From Paenibacillus terricola (GTDB lineage: Bacteria > Bacillota > Bacilli > Paenibacillales > Paenibacillaceae), in the NCBI RefSeq assembly GCF_014779765.1, contig NZ_JACXZA010000002.1:558001-622000 (forward strand): a DNA stretch of 64,000 bases, in the 5' to 3' direction. A program made the translations under genes and the position numbers. Within the stretch, counting starts at the first letter, position 1, and each line of letters begins with the position of its first letter. The notes below the pieces were generated by a model. That model did not search any database. It was not told the DNA's origin and saw only the letters and a program-made list of their open reading frames with translations. This document shows positions 1 through 8,217 of the stretch, one piece after another.

Positions 1-74
1 ACGAAGCAGCGCTCCGATTGTATGAAGACGAGGGTGCGCTTATCGTTCCTCGCATCTTATACCGAATGGTATAG
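1..74 (+). CDS. 3' end of an unidentified gene (partial)
   Basis: The frame starting at base 3 reads 23 codons (beginning EAALRLYEDEGALIVPRI) to a TAG at 72-74. It may be the C-terminus of a gene entering the window upstream of, and in the same direction as, the MFS exporter. Too little is present to name it. A competing frame from base 1 stays open to about base 105, so the choice of frame is uncertain. Confidence 0.25.
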   Translation, partial: EAALRLYEDEGALIVPRILYRMV

Positions 75-134
75 CGGGTCGGTGCCGACAAACAGATCGT
101 AATTAATGGCACGCTGCGAAAGGGTGGCAACAAG

Positions 135-1394
135 GTGTCGGTAACAACGGAACAGACATCGACTTATCGTGCAGTAATGCGAAATAGCAACTTTATGAAA
201 CTATTATCCGGCCAGACGGTATCGCAGCTAGGCGATGCGCTAAGCTTCGTCATCATCCCGCTTCTTATCTATCAGATGACGCATTCATCAACGAATCTTG
301 TGCTTGGCTTCATCATTGAGAGCTTGCCGTGGATCGTGCTTGGTCCGCTCGCGGGCGTGTTCATCGATCGGCTTAACAAACGGATGCTGCTTGTCTCCAT
401 CGATCTTATACGTTGCTTCCTCATTGCAGGCATTTTCTTCACGGATAAGGTGTGGGCGATCTACTTGCTCATCTTTCTATCCCATTCGCTGGCGGCTGTC
501 TTCGCGCCCGTCCGTTCGCTGGTCATTCCCTTGTTATGCGAACGAACGCAATATGTGAAGAGCATCGGACTGCTGGTCAGCTCGTTCAAAATCGCGAATA
601 TTAGCGGCTCTTTCGTCGCCGCGCTCGTCATAAGCGCGGTAGGCAGCCTTCGTACGGCATTATGGATCGATGCGGCAACGTTCTTCGTATCGTTCCTGCT
701 GTCGGCTTCCATTCGAATGCCTGCAGAGCAGCCGAAAGACCATACATCGGCTAAAGCGTCCTTCCGCGAGCAGTTCATTCAGGGGGCGCGTTATCTGTCC
801 TCGCATGCGAAGCTGAAATTCGTCGCCAGCTCGTTCCTGCTGGATACGTTCGTACTTGCAGGCGTAGCGGTCGGGGCGCTGCTGTATACGCAGTCGAGCC
901 TCGGGCTTGCAGAGTCGAACCAGAGCGGAATGTATGCTTCCTTGATCGGCGCAATGGCCGCCGGCACAGCGATTGGCGCTTGGCTGATCGGTCTATTGGA
1001 GAAGCGGTTTCGAAGACAGACTTTCATCCTTGTCTCGCTGGTGATGCAGAGCATTATTTTTGCCATTATCGGTTGGAGTACTAGTGCTGTAGCCGCTGTG
1101 GCATTGTTCTTCCTCCTGGGGTTGTTCGCGAGCGGAACGAAAAGTCCGGTATCCGGATATATGGCCGAGATGACACCGGTGGACCTGCGGGGCCGCATTT
1201 ATTCCATTATAAATTCGCTTCAAAGAGTCACCGCTATAACGAGCTACGCGCTTGTTGGTTATATCGGCGGGCTTGGACATGCATCGGTTGCTTTTCTGCT
1301 GGTGAGCTTGCTCATCATAGCATGTACAGGACCGATTGTATGGGGGCTTCGAGATCGCAGTACTTCGACAACTGCCGAAGCACAAGCATCGTAG
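135..1394 (+). CDS. MFS efflux transporter, DHA3/MFS_3-like
   Basis: A 419-residue membrane protein with about 12 hydrophobic segments, expected to export a small molecule with proton motive force. The cytoplasmic loop after TM2 (about residues 70-86, GPLAGVFIDRLNKR) is the MFS motif-A region (family knowledge). The start is GTG at 135, preceded by an AAAGGGTGG stretch. It is followed after 36 bp by the flavin reductase and opens a same-strand run of six genes. This subfamily includes siderophore and macrolide exporters, so in this context it could export the product of the downstream cluster. The substrate is not visible from sequence. Confidence 0.85.
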   Translation: MSVTTEQTSTYRAVMRNSNFMKLLSGQTVSQLGDALSFVIIPLLIYQMTHSSTNLVLGFIIESLPWIVLGPLAGVFIDRLNKRMLLVSIDLIRCFLIAGIFFTDKVWAIYLLIFLSHSLAAVFAPVRSLVIPLLCERTQYVKSIGLLVSSFKIANISGSFVAALVISAVGSLRTALWIDAATFFVSFLLSASIRMPAEQPKDHTSAKASFREQFIQGARYLSSHAKLKFVASSFLLDTFVLAGVAVGALLYTQSSLGLAESNQSGMYASLIGAMAAGTAIGAWLIGLLEKRFRRQTFILVSLVMQSIIFAIIGWSTSAVAAVALFFLLGLFASGTKSPVSGYMAEMTPVDLRGRIYSIINSLQRVTAITSYALVGYIGGLGHASVAFLLVSLLIIACTGPIVWGLRDRSTSTTAEAQAS

Positions 1395-1430
1395 CATTGA
1401 CTATATGTGTAGGTAACGGAGGATAAGGCA

Positions 1431-2021
1431 TTGTCAGAACACATCTTGCTTGTATGCGGCAGCCTTAAGGAGGAATCATTGACGAGATTCGCTTTACAAA
1501 CGGTAGAGCGCTTCCTATTGGACAAGGAATATACGACCTCGATCCTGAATGTCGGGGATCTGAACTTGCCGATCTTTGATCCCGATCAAGTGAAGCTGCC
1601 AGTGGGCGCGCAGTCGTGGATCGAGCAGATCGAGCTGGCGTCTGGATTGGTCATCGGCACGCCGGAGTATCACGGCGGCTTCAGCGGCGCTATTAAGAAT
1701 GCGATTGATTACACCAAGACAGAGTTATGGAAGGACAAGCCGATCGCTCTGATCGCAGCTGCGGGCGGTTATAGAACTGGCATTAATTCGCTTAACGGGT
1801 TGCGGCTCATCTTCCGCAATGTGTATGCCAGAACGATTAATGAGCAGGCGGTATGTTCGAAGTACGATCTCGAGGAAGATGAAGACGGTGATGTCGACTT
1901 CAATGAAGTGATGCTTGGACAGCTCTACCGGGTTGCCGAAGGGCTGCTCCGAGAAATGCAGTTTGCCCGGCAGCTTGGACTAATCAGAAGCGATTTCTCT
2001 CTAGCCAACCGGGAAAGGTAA
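1431..2021 (+). CDS. NADPH-dependent FMN reductase family protein
   Basis: A 196-residue flavodoxin-fold flavoprotein. The N-terminal phosphate loop (GSLKEES, about residues 10-16) and the GTPEYHGGFSGAIKNAIDY segment (about 76-94) are the FMN-binding signature of the NADPH-dependent FMN reductase family (known). The start is TTG at 1431 behind GGAGG with good spacing. It lies between an exporter and a cupin and could supply reduced flavin or perform a redox step in the cluster. The C-terminal 40 residues are acidic and variable. Family assignment is firm; the substrate is unknown. Confidence 0.88.
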   Translation: MSEHILLVCGSLKEESLTRFALQTVERFLLDKEYTTSILNVGDLNLPIFDPDQVKLPVGAQSWIEQIELASGLVIGTPEYHGGFSGAIKNAIDYTKTELWKDKPIALIAAAGGYRTGINSLNGLRLIFRNVYARTINEQAVCSKYDLEEDEDGDVDFNEVMLGQLYRVAEGLLREMQFARQLGLIRSDFSLANRER

Positions 2022-2042
2022 GCAGATCGGAGGCTGAAGCGA

Positions 2043-2369
2043 ATGGCATTGAGCTTGGACCTACTGCTCGATACGATGCGTCACGGCAGCATCGACTATT
2101 GCGAATTTCTACGTATTCCTTCCATGAGTGCAGGGGTGTACCGGCTTCCTGCGGGAGCTGTTGATACCCAATCGCCGCATACGGAAGATGAGCTCTATTA
2201 TATCGTGAGCGGTCGCGCCTCTATAACTGTGGGAGCTAACGAGCATGAAGTCCGGACGGGAAGCATCGTGCTTGTCGAAGCGAATGTTCCACACCGCTTC
2301 CATTCGATTACGGAAGAGTTGGTCATCCTTGTGTTGTTTGCGCCTGCAGAATACAGTAATCGCGGGTAA
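2043..2369 (+). CDS. Small single-domain cupin protein
   Basis: A 108-residue single cupin barrel. Residues H46 and E50 in the first motif (SPHTEDELYYIVSG) and H84 in the second (EANVPHRF) are the expected metal ligands; one usual histidine of the classic 3-His-1-Glu set is not obvious. A GGAGG site precedes ATG 2043, 21 bp after the reductase stop. It could be a metal-dependent isomerase or dioxygenase, or a binding protein. Its position in the cluster suggests a tailoring role, but the reaction cannot be read from sequence. Confidence 0.8.
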   Translation: MALSLDLLLDTMRHGSIDYCEFLRIPSMSAGVYRLPAGAVDTQSPHTEDELYYIVSGRASITVGANEHEVRTGSIVLVEANVPHRFHSITEELVILVLFAPAEYSNRG

Positions 2370-2458
2370 TGCAGCTTGCAATGCGGCTATGCAGAACGAA
2401 TGCGCGAGTCGAACTGGATGAGTACGATACGATTATGTAAAAAAGGGGGTTCGTCGTT

Positions 2459-3466
2459 ATGCGTGTACAGCTGAACTCGCTAGAAGACTGTCGCGGACAA
2501 CTGAACGAGTTATCCGACCGGCAGGCAATGGGCCTTCCCGACGGTTATGTTGTGCTGCGGCATGAGCAGCTGTTCGACTCGTTCCGATCGATCCTGTCGC
2601 TAACGCCTGCGGCGTTGAGCGCGTTGTGCGAGGATGAGAGCAGGCCGTTAGAGGAAAGGCTGGCTGCAGGAACCTTGCTGTCGTTGATAGGCGATCCGCG
2701 CATTAACCCGTTCGCGCCAAGTATGATACCCATTCCAGGTGGAGTGGCGACGCTTGGCACAGCTCCAGAGGAAGTCGACGACATCGTCGAGCGCTATAAG
2801 GAAACAGGCATTATTGCAGAATGGATCCGCAAAGAGTCTCCGATGTTCGAGGTTCGGCTATCGCCATACGCTATCGGCCAATATCCGGTTACGAACCTGG
2901 AATATTGGCATTTTGTGCGCGACAATCCGTCAGCCGAACTGCCGACGTCATGGGTATTCGGCCGCTACCCGGCCGAGAAGGCGAACCATCCCGTTCATAC
3001 GGTGACGGAAGGAGCGGCGGAAGCCTACTGCAGGTGGTTGGCGGATAAGACTGGCCGAGCGTTCCGTCTGCCGACCGAATTCGAGTGGGAGTTTGCGGCT
3101 TCGGGTTCGGAGCGAAGGGAGTTCCCGTGGGGCGATACGTTTCTGGAGGATCACGCCAACACAGTGGAGACAGGGCTGCTTGCGAGCACGCCTGTCGGCA
3201 TTTTTCCACATGGCCGTTCTCCGTTCGGGGTCTTCGATATGGCAGGCAACGTTGAAGAATATGTTGCTTGCGATTACCGACCATATCCGAACGGCGAGGA
3301 TATCCAAGATGATCTTGTTCATTCGCTAGGCACCTACCGGATAGCGCGAGGCGGAAGCTTCACACGACTTCGCGACCTTGCGCGCTGCAGGCGCCGCCAC
3401 GGTCGATACCCCCGCGACATCTATGTCATGGGATTCCGATTGGCGGAGGATGTAATAGATGACTGA
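2459..3466 (+). CDS. SUMF1/formylglycine-generating-enzyme fold protein
   Basis: 335 residues. Residues 1-85 form an alpha-helical N-terminal region unlike the DinB domain of EgtB; residues 88-331 carry the SUMF1 (FGE-sulfatase) fold, with RLPTEFEWEFAASG (203-216), PWGD (223-226), GVFDMAGNVEEY (257-268) and RGGSF (297-301). Aerobic FGE uses a pair of cysteines close to the C-terminus; here only C310 is present in that stretch, so it is unlikely to be a canonical formylglycine enzyme. It could be a C-H-oxidising or purely structural member. The start ATG 2459 follows AAAAAGGGGG. It is the fourth gene of the cluster. Confidence 0.82.
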   Translation: MRVQLNSLEDCRGQLNELSDRQAMGLPDGYVVLRHEQLFDSFRSILSLTPAALSALCEDESRPLEERLAAGTLLSLIGDPRINPFAPSMIPIPGGVATLGTAPEEVDDIVERYKETGIIAEWIRKESPMFEVRLSPYAIGQYPVTNLEYWHFVRDNPSAELPTSWVFGRYPAEKANHPVHTVTEGAAEAYCRWLADKTGRAFRLPTEFEWEFAASGSERREFPWGDTFLEDHANTVETGLLASTPVGIFPHGRSPFGVFDMAGNVEEYVACDYRPYPNGEDIQDDLVHSLGTYRIARGGSFTRLRDLARCRRRHGRYPRDIYVMGFRLAEDVIDD

Positions 3467-3554
3467 AGTGAATGCGCAAACATCCGAGTAAAAGAGACGA
3501 AGCTTGAGCATTGCCTTTTACCAAATAAAATATGATCACAAGGAGCGATATTCC

Positions 3555-5390
3555 ATGTCCGTTCAATTACTGTCAGAAATCCAAATCGAGCAGTTCGTTA
3601 AGCACCGCGGTCCGGTGACGGCAATTCGGCAGGTCGGCAATACAGCATGGGCAGTAACGTCCGCCTATGACGGCGCGGTGGCCAAGTTCAATCTCGACAC
3701 CGGAGAGGTCCGACTGCTTGGCTACCATCAGCATCTCGTCAACTCGATTGTCGTAAGCCGGGAAGGAGGCAAAGCAGCCTCCGTTTCCTCGGATTACTCC
3801 ATCGGCATCTGGAATATGGAAACCGATAAGCAGGAACGCATTCTATATGGCCATTATGACGACGTGGAGAGCTTCGTATTCGCCAGCGAAACAGTCGGCA
3901 TCTCGGCTTCTCGCGACCATCGTATCCTTATATGGGATCTGACGACAGGCGCCATCACCCGAGTATTGGAAGGCCATGAGAAGGACGTGCTTTCGTTGGC
4001 TTACCATCAAGGCTATATCTATTCCTCCGGCGACGACAAAACGCTACGCGTATGGAGCTTGGATACGGGAGCGCTGCTCAATACGTGGGGGCCTTTCGAT
4101 GTTGAGACGGACACATGCGTCATCGATTTGTTGAACGAACGTGTCATTCTCGGATGCGACGACGGCCATATTCGTGTATTCAGCGTGAACAGCGGCGAGC
4201 TTATCCAAGATATCGCTGCCCATGCATCAGGCATTAAAAAGGTCGATGTATCGCCTGCGACCGGCGACATTCTGTCCGCCGCTTACGACCAGCGCATTCT
4301 GATCTGGGATGCTCACAGCTTCGAGCTGAAGCGTGAGCTGGAGAACAATCCGATCAAATGGGAACGTTCGCTTACTTTCACGACGGACGGCAGCAAGCTG
4401 CTTGCCGGCACTTTCGACGGAACGGTACTTGTCTGGGACACCGAAACAGGCGCTCTCTTGAAAGAAGTCAGCGGCGCTTCAGATATACAGGGCAATGCGT
4501 GCTTTAATGATATCGGCGTGCTAGACGGCCATCAGATCACGACGGTCAGCGATGACGGCTATGTAAGGCTGATCGATCTGCAGAACAATCAGGCGTGCAA
4601 ATTCGAACCGGCCTCCGGCCGTTTTCTGATGAACGGGCTTGCAGCGAGCGGCCAATACGGGTTGGTTGCGGGAGGAGCGCACAATCACCGTCTGCATTTG
4701 TTCGGATACAGCGACGGGGTGCTCATCCATGAACGCGAGCTGGCACTTGGCGAAGGCCCGATCAATACGATTCGCATTGCGAACCATCCCGGCTATGAAC
4801 AAGAGTGCTTCGTCGGCTGCTATAGCGGCACAATCGTTCGAGTCGGTCGCGACGGCGAGCGCAAAGGGACAATTGAAGTGCATGACGGCGCAGTCAAAGC
4901 GCTAAGGCTCCATCCGACCCGCGCACTTGGTGCAAGCTGCTCGGCAGCGGGCGAGCTCGTTACTTGGACGTTCGAAGGCGAGCTTTATCGCTCTTACCTC
5001 GGACACACGGCGATTATCAATGATGTTGACATTAGCCCGTCCGGTGAGCTGCTTGCGAGCGTGTCGCGCGATTTTACACTGAAGGTATATGATGTGGAAC
5101 GCGGCGATTTGGTGCATTCCATCTCGCTAGGACGCCGCTCATTGAAATCAGTATGCTTCGTCGATGACAACACGATCGTAGTCGGGGATTATTGGGGCCA
5201 TATGATGTGCGTTGACTTAGCAAGCGGCGCCGTGAAACGCAGCAAAATAGCAGCGAATGGAATCAGCACAGTAGCGCGTTATGGCCAACACGTGCTGGCT
5301 GCGTCCTATGACGGCGCTCTATATGTGGTCGCGCCGATGAAGCTGGAGGTCGTTCATGTATACCGCGAAATGCAGCAACGCGTAGAGTAG
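3555..5390 (+). CDS. WD40-repeat protein, 611 aa
   Basis: Made almost wholly of WD40-type repeats of about 40 residues; visible blade ends include IGIWNMET, ILIWDLTTGA, LRVWSLDTGA, ILIWDAHSF, VLVWDTETGA and LKVYDVERGD. The number of repeats fits two seven-bladed propellers (inference). There is no signal peptide or membrane segment, so it is expected in the cytosol as a scaffold or protein-binding surface. I chose ATG 3555 because AAGGAG sits 8 bases upstream; an in-frame ATG-free extension to 3504 lacks a site. It lies between the SUMF1-fold and PLP genes. A stand-alone WD40 protein inside a small metabolic cluster is unusual. Confidence 0.85.
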   Translation: MSVQLLSEIQIEQFVKHRGPVTAIRQVGNTAWAVTSAYDGAVAKFNLDTGEVRLLGYHQHLVNSIVVSREGGKAASVSSDYSIGIWNMETDKQERILYGHYDDVESFVFASETVGISASRDHRILIWDLTTGAITRVLEGHEKDVLSLAYHQGYIYSSGDDKTLRVWSLDTGALLNTWGPFDVETDTCVIDLLNERVILGCDDGHIRVFSVNSGELIQDIAAHASGIKKVDVSPATGDILSAAYDQRILIWDAHSFELKRELENNPIKWERSLTFTTDGSKLLAGTFDGTVLVWDTETGALLKEVSGASDIQGNACFNDIGVLDGHQITTVSDDGYVRLIDLQNNQACKFEPASGRFLMNGLAASGQYGLVAGGAHNHRLHLFGYSDGVLIHERELALGEGPINTIRIANHPGYEQECFVGCYSGTIVRVGRDGERKGTIEVHDGAVKALRLHPTRALGASCSAAGELVTWTFEGELYRSYLGHTAIINDVDISPSGELLASVSRDFTLKVYDVERGDLVHSISLGRRSLKSVCFVDDNTIVVGDYWGHMMCVDLASGAVKRSKIAANGISTVARYGQHVLAASYDGALYVVAPMKLEVVHVYREMQQRVE

Positions 5391-5445
5391 TCCCATTACC
5401 TACATGATGAGCGGAGATATACTCAAGAAAAGGAGGACGCATCGT

Positions 5446-6420
5446 ATGCACGTTCAATTGAAGGGACCTTGGGATCGTCTTCAGGCATTCGCATCGCAGG
5501 TCGGGAACACGCCATTGATCGAGATTGCAACGCCACAAGGTGCCGCCCGCATCTTCGCGAAGTGCGAGTGGGACAACCCGACGGGATCGATCAAAGATAG
5601 AGCCGCATATGCCATGTTGGTCGAGCTGCTCCAGCGAACGCCGGCCCAAGATTGGCATAAGCTTCACATTCTCGAATACAGCGGCGGCAACCTTGGCCTG
5701 TCGCTTGCGGCGATGTGCCGCGATCTGCAGATCCGACTCACGCTTGTGCTAAGTTCCGGCGTCTCGAAACGTATTGTGAACAAGCTGGAGGAGCTTGGCG
5801 CAGAAGTCATTCTGGTTGATAAAGAGCGCGGATTCTGGGGCGTGATGGAGCATGCCATGGAACTAAGCGAGCGCAATTCTGCCTATTCGTTCTTATACCA
5901 GCATACGAATGAGGCTAATATCACGGCGCATCGTTTGCATACGGGATCGGAGATCGTGCACCAGCTGCCGGTGGATCGGATCGACGCTTGGGTAGCTTCA
6001 GTCGGCACGGGCGGCACGTTGATGGGCGTATACGATACGCTCGTCGAATCGTTCCCGCATGCGCAGCTTCATCTCGTCATCCCAGCTGAGCTGCCATATG
6101 GAAGTCCCAACCCGCCTAACGGTCTGCGCAAATATAACGGTTCAGGCGGACTAGGCAATGGCCGTAAGCAGCTATTCGTACAGAGGGAAGAGGAGAAGCT
6201 CAGCCGCCAATGGCCGATCAGCTTCCCAGAGACGCTTCGTGAGATGAAGCGTTTATATGAAGAGACAGGTATCCGCATCGGTACGTCTGCCGCTGCCAAC
6301 CTGCTAGTAGCCCGCCAAGTCGCGGACGAGCTGGGCCCACATGCGACGGTCGTCACCGTTTTCCCTGATGCCGGAACACCGGAGGAATGGGAGGACGTGT
6401 ATCGCGACAGTCAGCGCTAG
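5446..6420 (+). CDS. Cysteine-synthase-family PLP enzyme
   Basis: A 324-residue fold-type II PLP enzyme. The PLP lysine is K50 in NPTGSIKDRAA; EYSGGNLG (77-84) replaces the EATSGNTG substrate loop of CysK; SVGTGGTLMG (185-194) is the phosphate-binding glycine loop. The near-C-terminal PDAGTPEEW replaces the usual PDSGERY. These substitutions suggest a substrate other than O-acetylserine plus sulfide; relatives such as SbnA and cystathionine beta-synthases use other nucleophiles (known). The start ATG 5446 follows AGGAGG. It is the last gene of the cluster and is followed by a hairpin. Confidence 0.85.
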   Translation: MHVQLKGPWDRLQAFASQVGNTPLIEIATPQGAARIFAKCEWDNPTGSIKDRAAYAMLVELLQRTPAQDWHKLHILEYSGGNLGLSLAAMCRDLQIRLTLVLSSGVSKRIVNKLEELGAEVILVDKERGFWGVMEHAMELSERNSAYSFLYQHTNEANITAHRLHTGSEIVHQLPVDRIDAWVASVGTGGTLMGVYDTLVESFPHAQLHLVIPAELPYGSPNPPNGLRKYNGSGGLGNGRKQLFVQREEEKLSRQWPISFPETLREMKRLYEETGIRIGTSAAANLLVARQVADELGPHATVVTVFPDAGTPEEWEDVYRDSQR

Positions 6421-6441
6421 CATGATGATAGATATGACAAA

Positions 6442-6495
6442 ACAGCGGGGATTGTCCCAAAGGTCTATTATGACCAATTGGGGCAGCCCCGCTGT
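6442..6495 (+). terminator. Hairpin after the first gene cluster
   Basis: ACAGCGGGG (6442-6450) is complementary to CCCCGCTGT (6487-6495), with a second inner pairing of GTCCCAA with TTGGGGC. It lies 22 bp after the PLP enzyme stop. There is no U-run, so it may be a weak terminator or an mRNA-stabilising stem. Confidence 0.5.
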
Positions 6496-6499
6496 CGCG

Positions 6500-7145
6500 T
6501 TCGTAGTCCAATACGTTTGCTGACCCTGATGGAAACACAAGGATTTCGGGGGCTGATCGGCATGCGATCACCGATGTCGCTGCGCCCGCGCCAACCCCGA
6601 TCGCCTTGCCTATTAATAGCGCCAGCGGAGCCGTAGTCACTTCTTTCCCGTAAGTCTCCGTCCCAACCGTAACAAGCGACAATAGCGCGTAAACAACTCC
6701 GATGATCGCGACGCTGACCCACATGCTTCGCATCACGTCGCGTTTCGGATTCTTCAATTCGGGAACCAGATGCGTGATGTTCTCCCATCCGAAGAAGGCC
6801 CAAAAGTTCAAAACGCATCCTGACCGATCCCGGAGGTGCCGTGCGGAGCAAATGGAATCAGATGCGCATACTTGATGGAAGGTAACGTAACTGCAATGTT
6901 CCCAGCAGCAGCAGGAGAACAATACCGCTTAGGATCAAAGATACAGTCCCGCTGATGCGAAGTCCGAACAGGTTGCTAAGCAGCGCGACGATTAGAAATA
7001 CATGCGCCAGTGCGTAGGCCGTCCCCTCCTCGACAGATGGAATGCTTCTTGAATGTAAGCGGCTCCCGCGAGTCCCGCCACCGATTGTCCGGTTGCAGCC
7101 CATGCAAACGTGAACCACCCGACAAGAGCGCTCCGGGTCTCGCAA
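6500..7145 (-). pseudogene. Decayed APC-family amino-acid permease
   Basis: On the minus strand, stretches in different frames match one amino-acid permease. The segment at 7040-7130 reads SALVGWFTFAWAATGQSVAG; a frame change follows, then TAYALAHVFLIVALLSNLFG, and after a further shift FWAFFGWENITHLVPELKNP and a following hydrophobic stretch. The FWAFFGWENITHLVPELKNP segment is typical of YjeH-like permeases (known). There are at least two frameshifts, no N-terminal third and a broken C-terminus, so it is not functional. Its upstream end abuts a fragment of an Lrp-type regulator. Confidence 0.75.
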
Positions 7146-7159
7146 TACGCAGTCGGCAG

Positions 7160-7418
7160 GCCCGTTCTAGCTATGATTCAGATGGGTGATATGAAAGTGC
7201 AATGCCGCAAAGTTGAAGAGGTCCTGCTCTCTGATCCGGACATTTACGAATTTTACAGAATTACCGGTTCGGCAAGTTACTTCATTAAAGCGGCAGTCGC
7301 TTCGGTAGATGAACTAACTGCGCTTGTGGATCGACTTGTGCCTTACGGTTCCGTGAACACATCCATCGTGTTGTCATCTTCCGGATTCTTTAAGCCCATG
7401 CTACCGCCACAATCATAA
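7160..7418 (+). pseudogene. Lrp/AsnC regulator, C-terminal fragment
   Basis: The frame from about 7160 reads VLAMIQMGDMKVQCRKVEEV and continues through YRITGSASYFIKAAVASVDE to the stop at 7418. This is the effector-binding RAM/AsnC domain without the N-terminal helix-turn-helix. It faces away from the permease remnant, the usual divergent arrangement of an Lrp-type regulator and its target transporter. A deletion appears to have removed both 5' ends and joined the two genes. Confidence 0.72.
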
Positions 7419-7539
7419 TTGTCATGGCAAGATAACGGTGAAGTTGATGTGGGTACTACAAATAATTAGTACTATTCCGATATTTCTTTATTTCCTATTA
7501 TGTAGAAGAAACAACCACACATGTAGGAGATGATATGGT

Positions 7540-7686
7540 ATGGAGAACGATCCAAATCGCAAGGACTATGAGTATAGCGACGGTGTTCCAATACTCTGGG
7601 CTTTTGTTGGGCTGATTATATATATTCTGGTACTATTGTTCATATCAGATATACCGTCTGGGTGGTTTTCTTTGACTTACATGTAA
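7540..7686 (+). CDS. 48-aa single-pass membrane peptide, unknown
   Basis: ATG 7540 lies 9 bases after TAGGAGA and opens 48 codons ending TAA at 7684-7686. A charged N-terminus (MENDPNRKDYEYSDGV) is followed by one hydrophobic segment, about residues 17-36, and a short aromatic tail. No family is recognised. The good ribosome site and clear membrane helix argue for a real small gene, but there is no comparative support. Confidence 0.45.
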   Translation: MENDPNRKDYEYSDGVPILWAFVGLIIYILVLLFISDIPSGWFSLTYM

Positions 7687-7821
7687 TAGCCATACTGGCG
7701 AAGATAGTGGAAATCTTGACTATGCATAAATAAATTCTTACATTCCGCAAACATTGTCTGAATATGTCGTTAATATTGGACTTCTATAATGTAAAAAACA
7801 GTTAAGGGAGCCGTAATAACG

Positions 7822-8076
7822 ATGATTACACCGAAGCAACAGGAACCAACAAGAATGCCTGCATTCCGAATCAGCGACAGCGAAACGATGCAGAACAAGC
7901 TGATGTACCAGATTCGTATGGGGAATGTGAACGAAGGGGCAATGAACCGTATTCAAGAGCAATGCAAGGAAGAGCTTCAGCAATTGCGCTCAGAGCTTGA
8001 TGTAATGCTGCAAGAGCTGCGCGAAATCGCAGACCGGTTAAACGGCCGTACAATACAGGAAAGCATCGCTGCCTAA
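7822..8076 (+). CDS. 84-aa coiled-coil protein, unknown function
   Basis: A small soluble protein; residues about 35-75 (NRIQEQCKEELQQLRSELDV and onward) have heptad-like spacing and predict a helix or coiled coil. There is no signal peptide. TAAGGGAG lies upstream of ATG 7822, and a good intrinsic terminator starts inside the last codons. I do not recognise the family; it could be a small structural or regulatory protein. Confidence 0.6.
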   Translation: MITPKQQEPTRMPAFRISDSETMQNKLMYQIRMGNVNEGAMNRIQEQCKEELQQLRSELDVMLQELREIADRLNGRTIQESIAA

Positions 8077-8099
8077 GAAAAGGTAGAGATGCTTTTTTT
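8061..8099 (+). terminator. Intrinsic terminator overlapping the gene end
   Basis: AAGCATC (8061-8067) pairs with GATGCTT (8088-8094), with inner GCCT/AGGT pairing, followed by a run of seven T. The stem begins before the stop codon of the 84-aa gene. Confidence 0.85.
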
Positions 8100-8112
8100 C
8101 ATAGTTTCCACA

Positions 8113-8130
8113 GGGTCACAAGAACATATC
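8113..8130 (+). repeat. Dispersed intergenic motif, copy 1
   Basis: GGGTCACAAGAACATATC, a variant of the GTGACAAGAACTTATATC motif seen at about nine intergenic places in this window. This copy lies just downstream of a terminator. Confidence 0.5.
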
Positions 8131-8217
8131 TATGACATGGTAATTTATGTATATAAAATTTTGTAGATACGATATACTGATCTCAGCTTTATATCCTAAT
8201 AAGTGGGGGCGTAAGCA

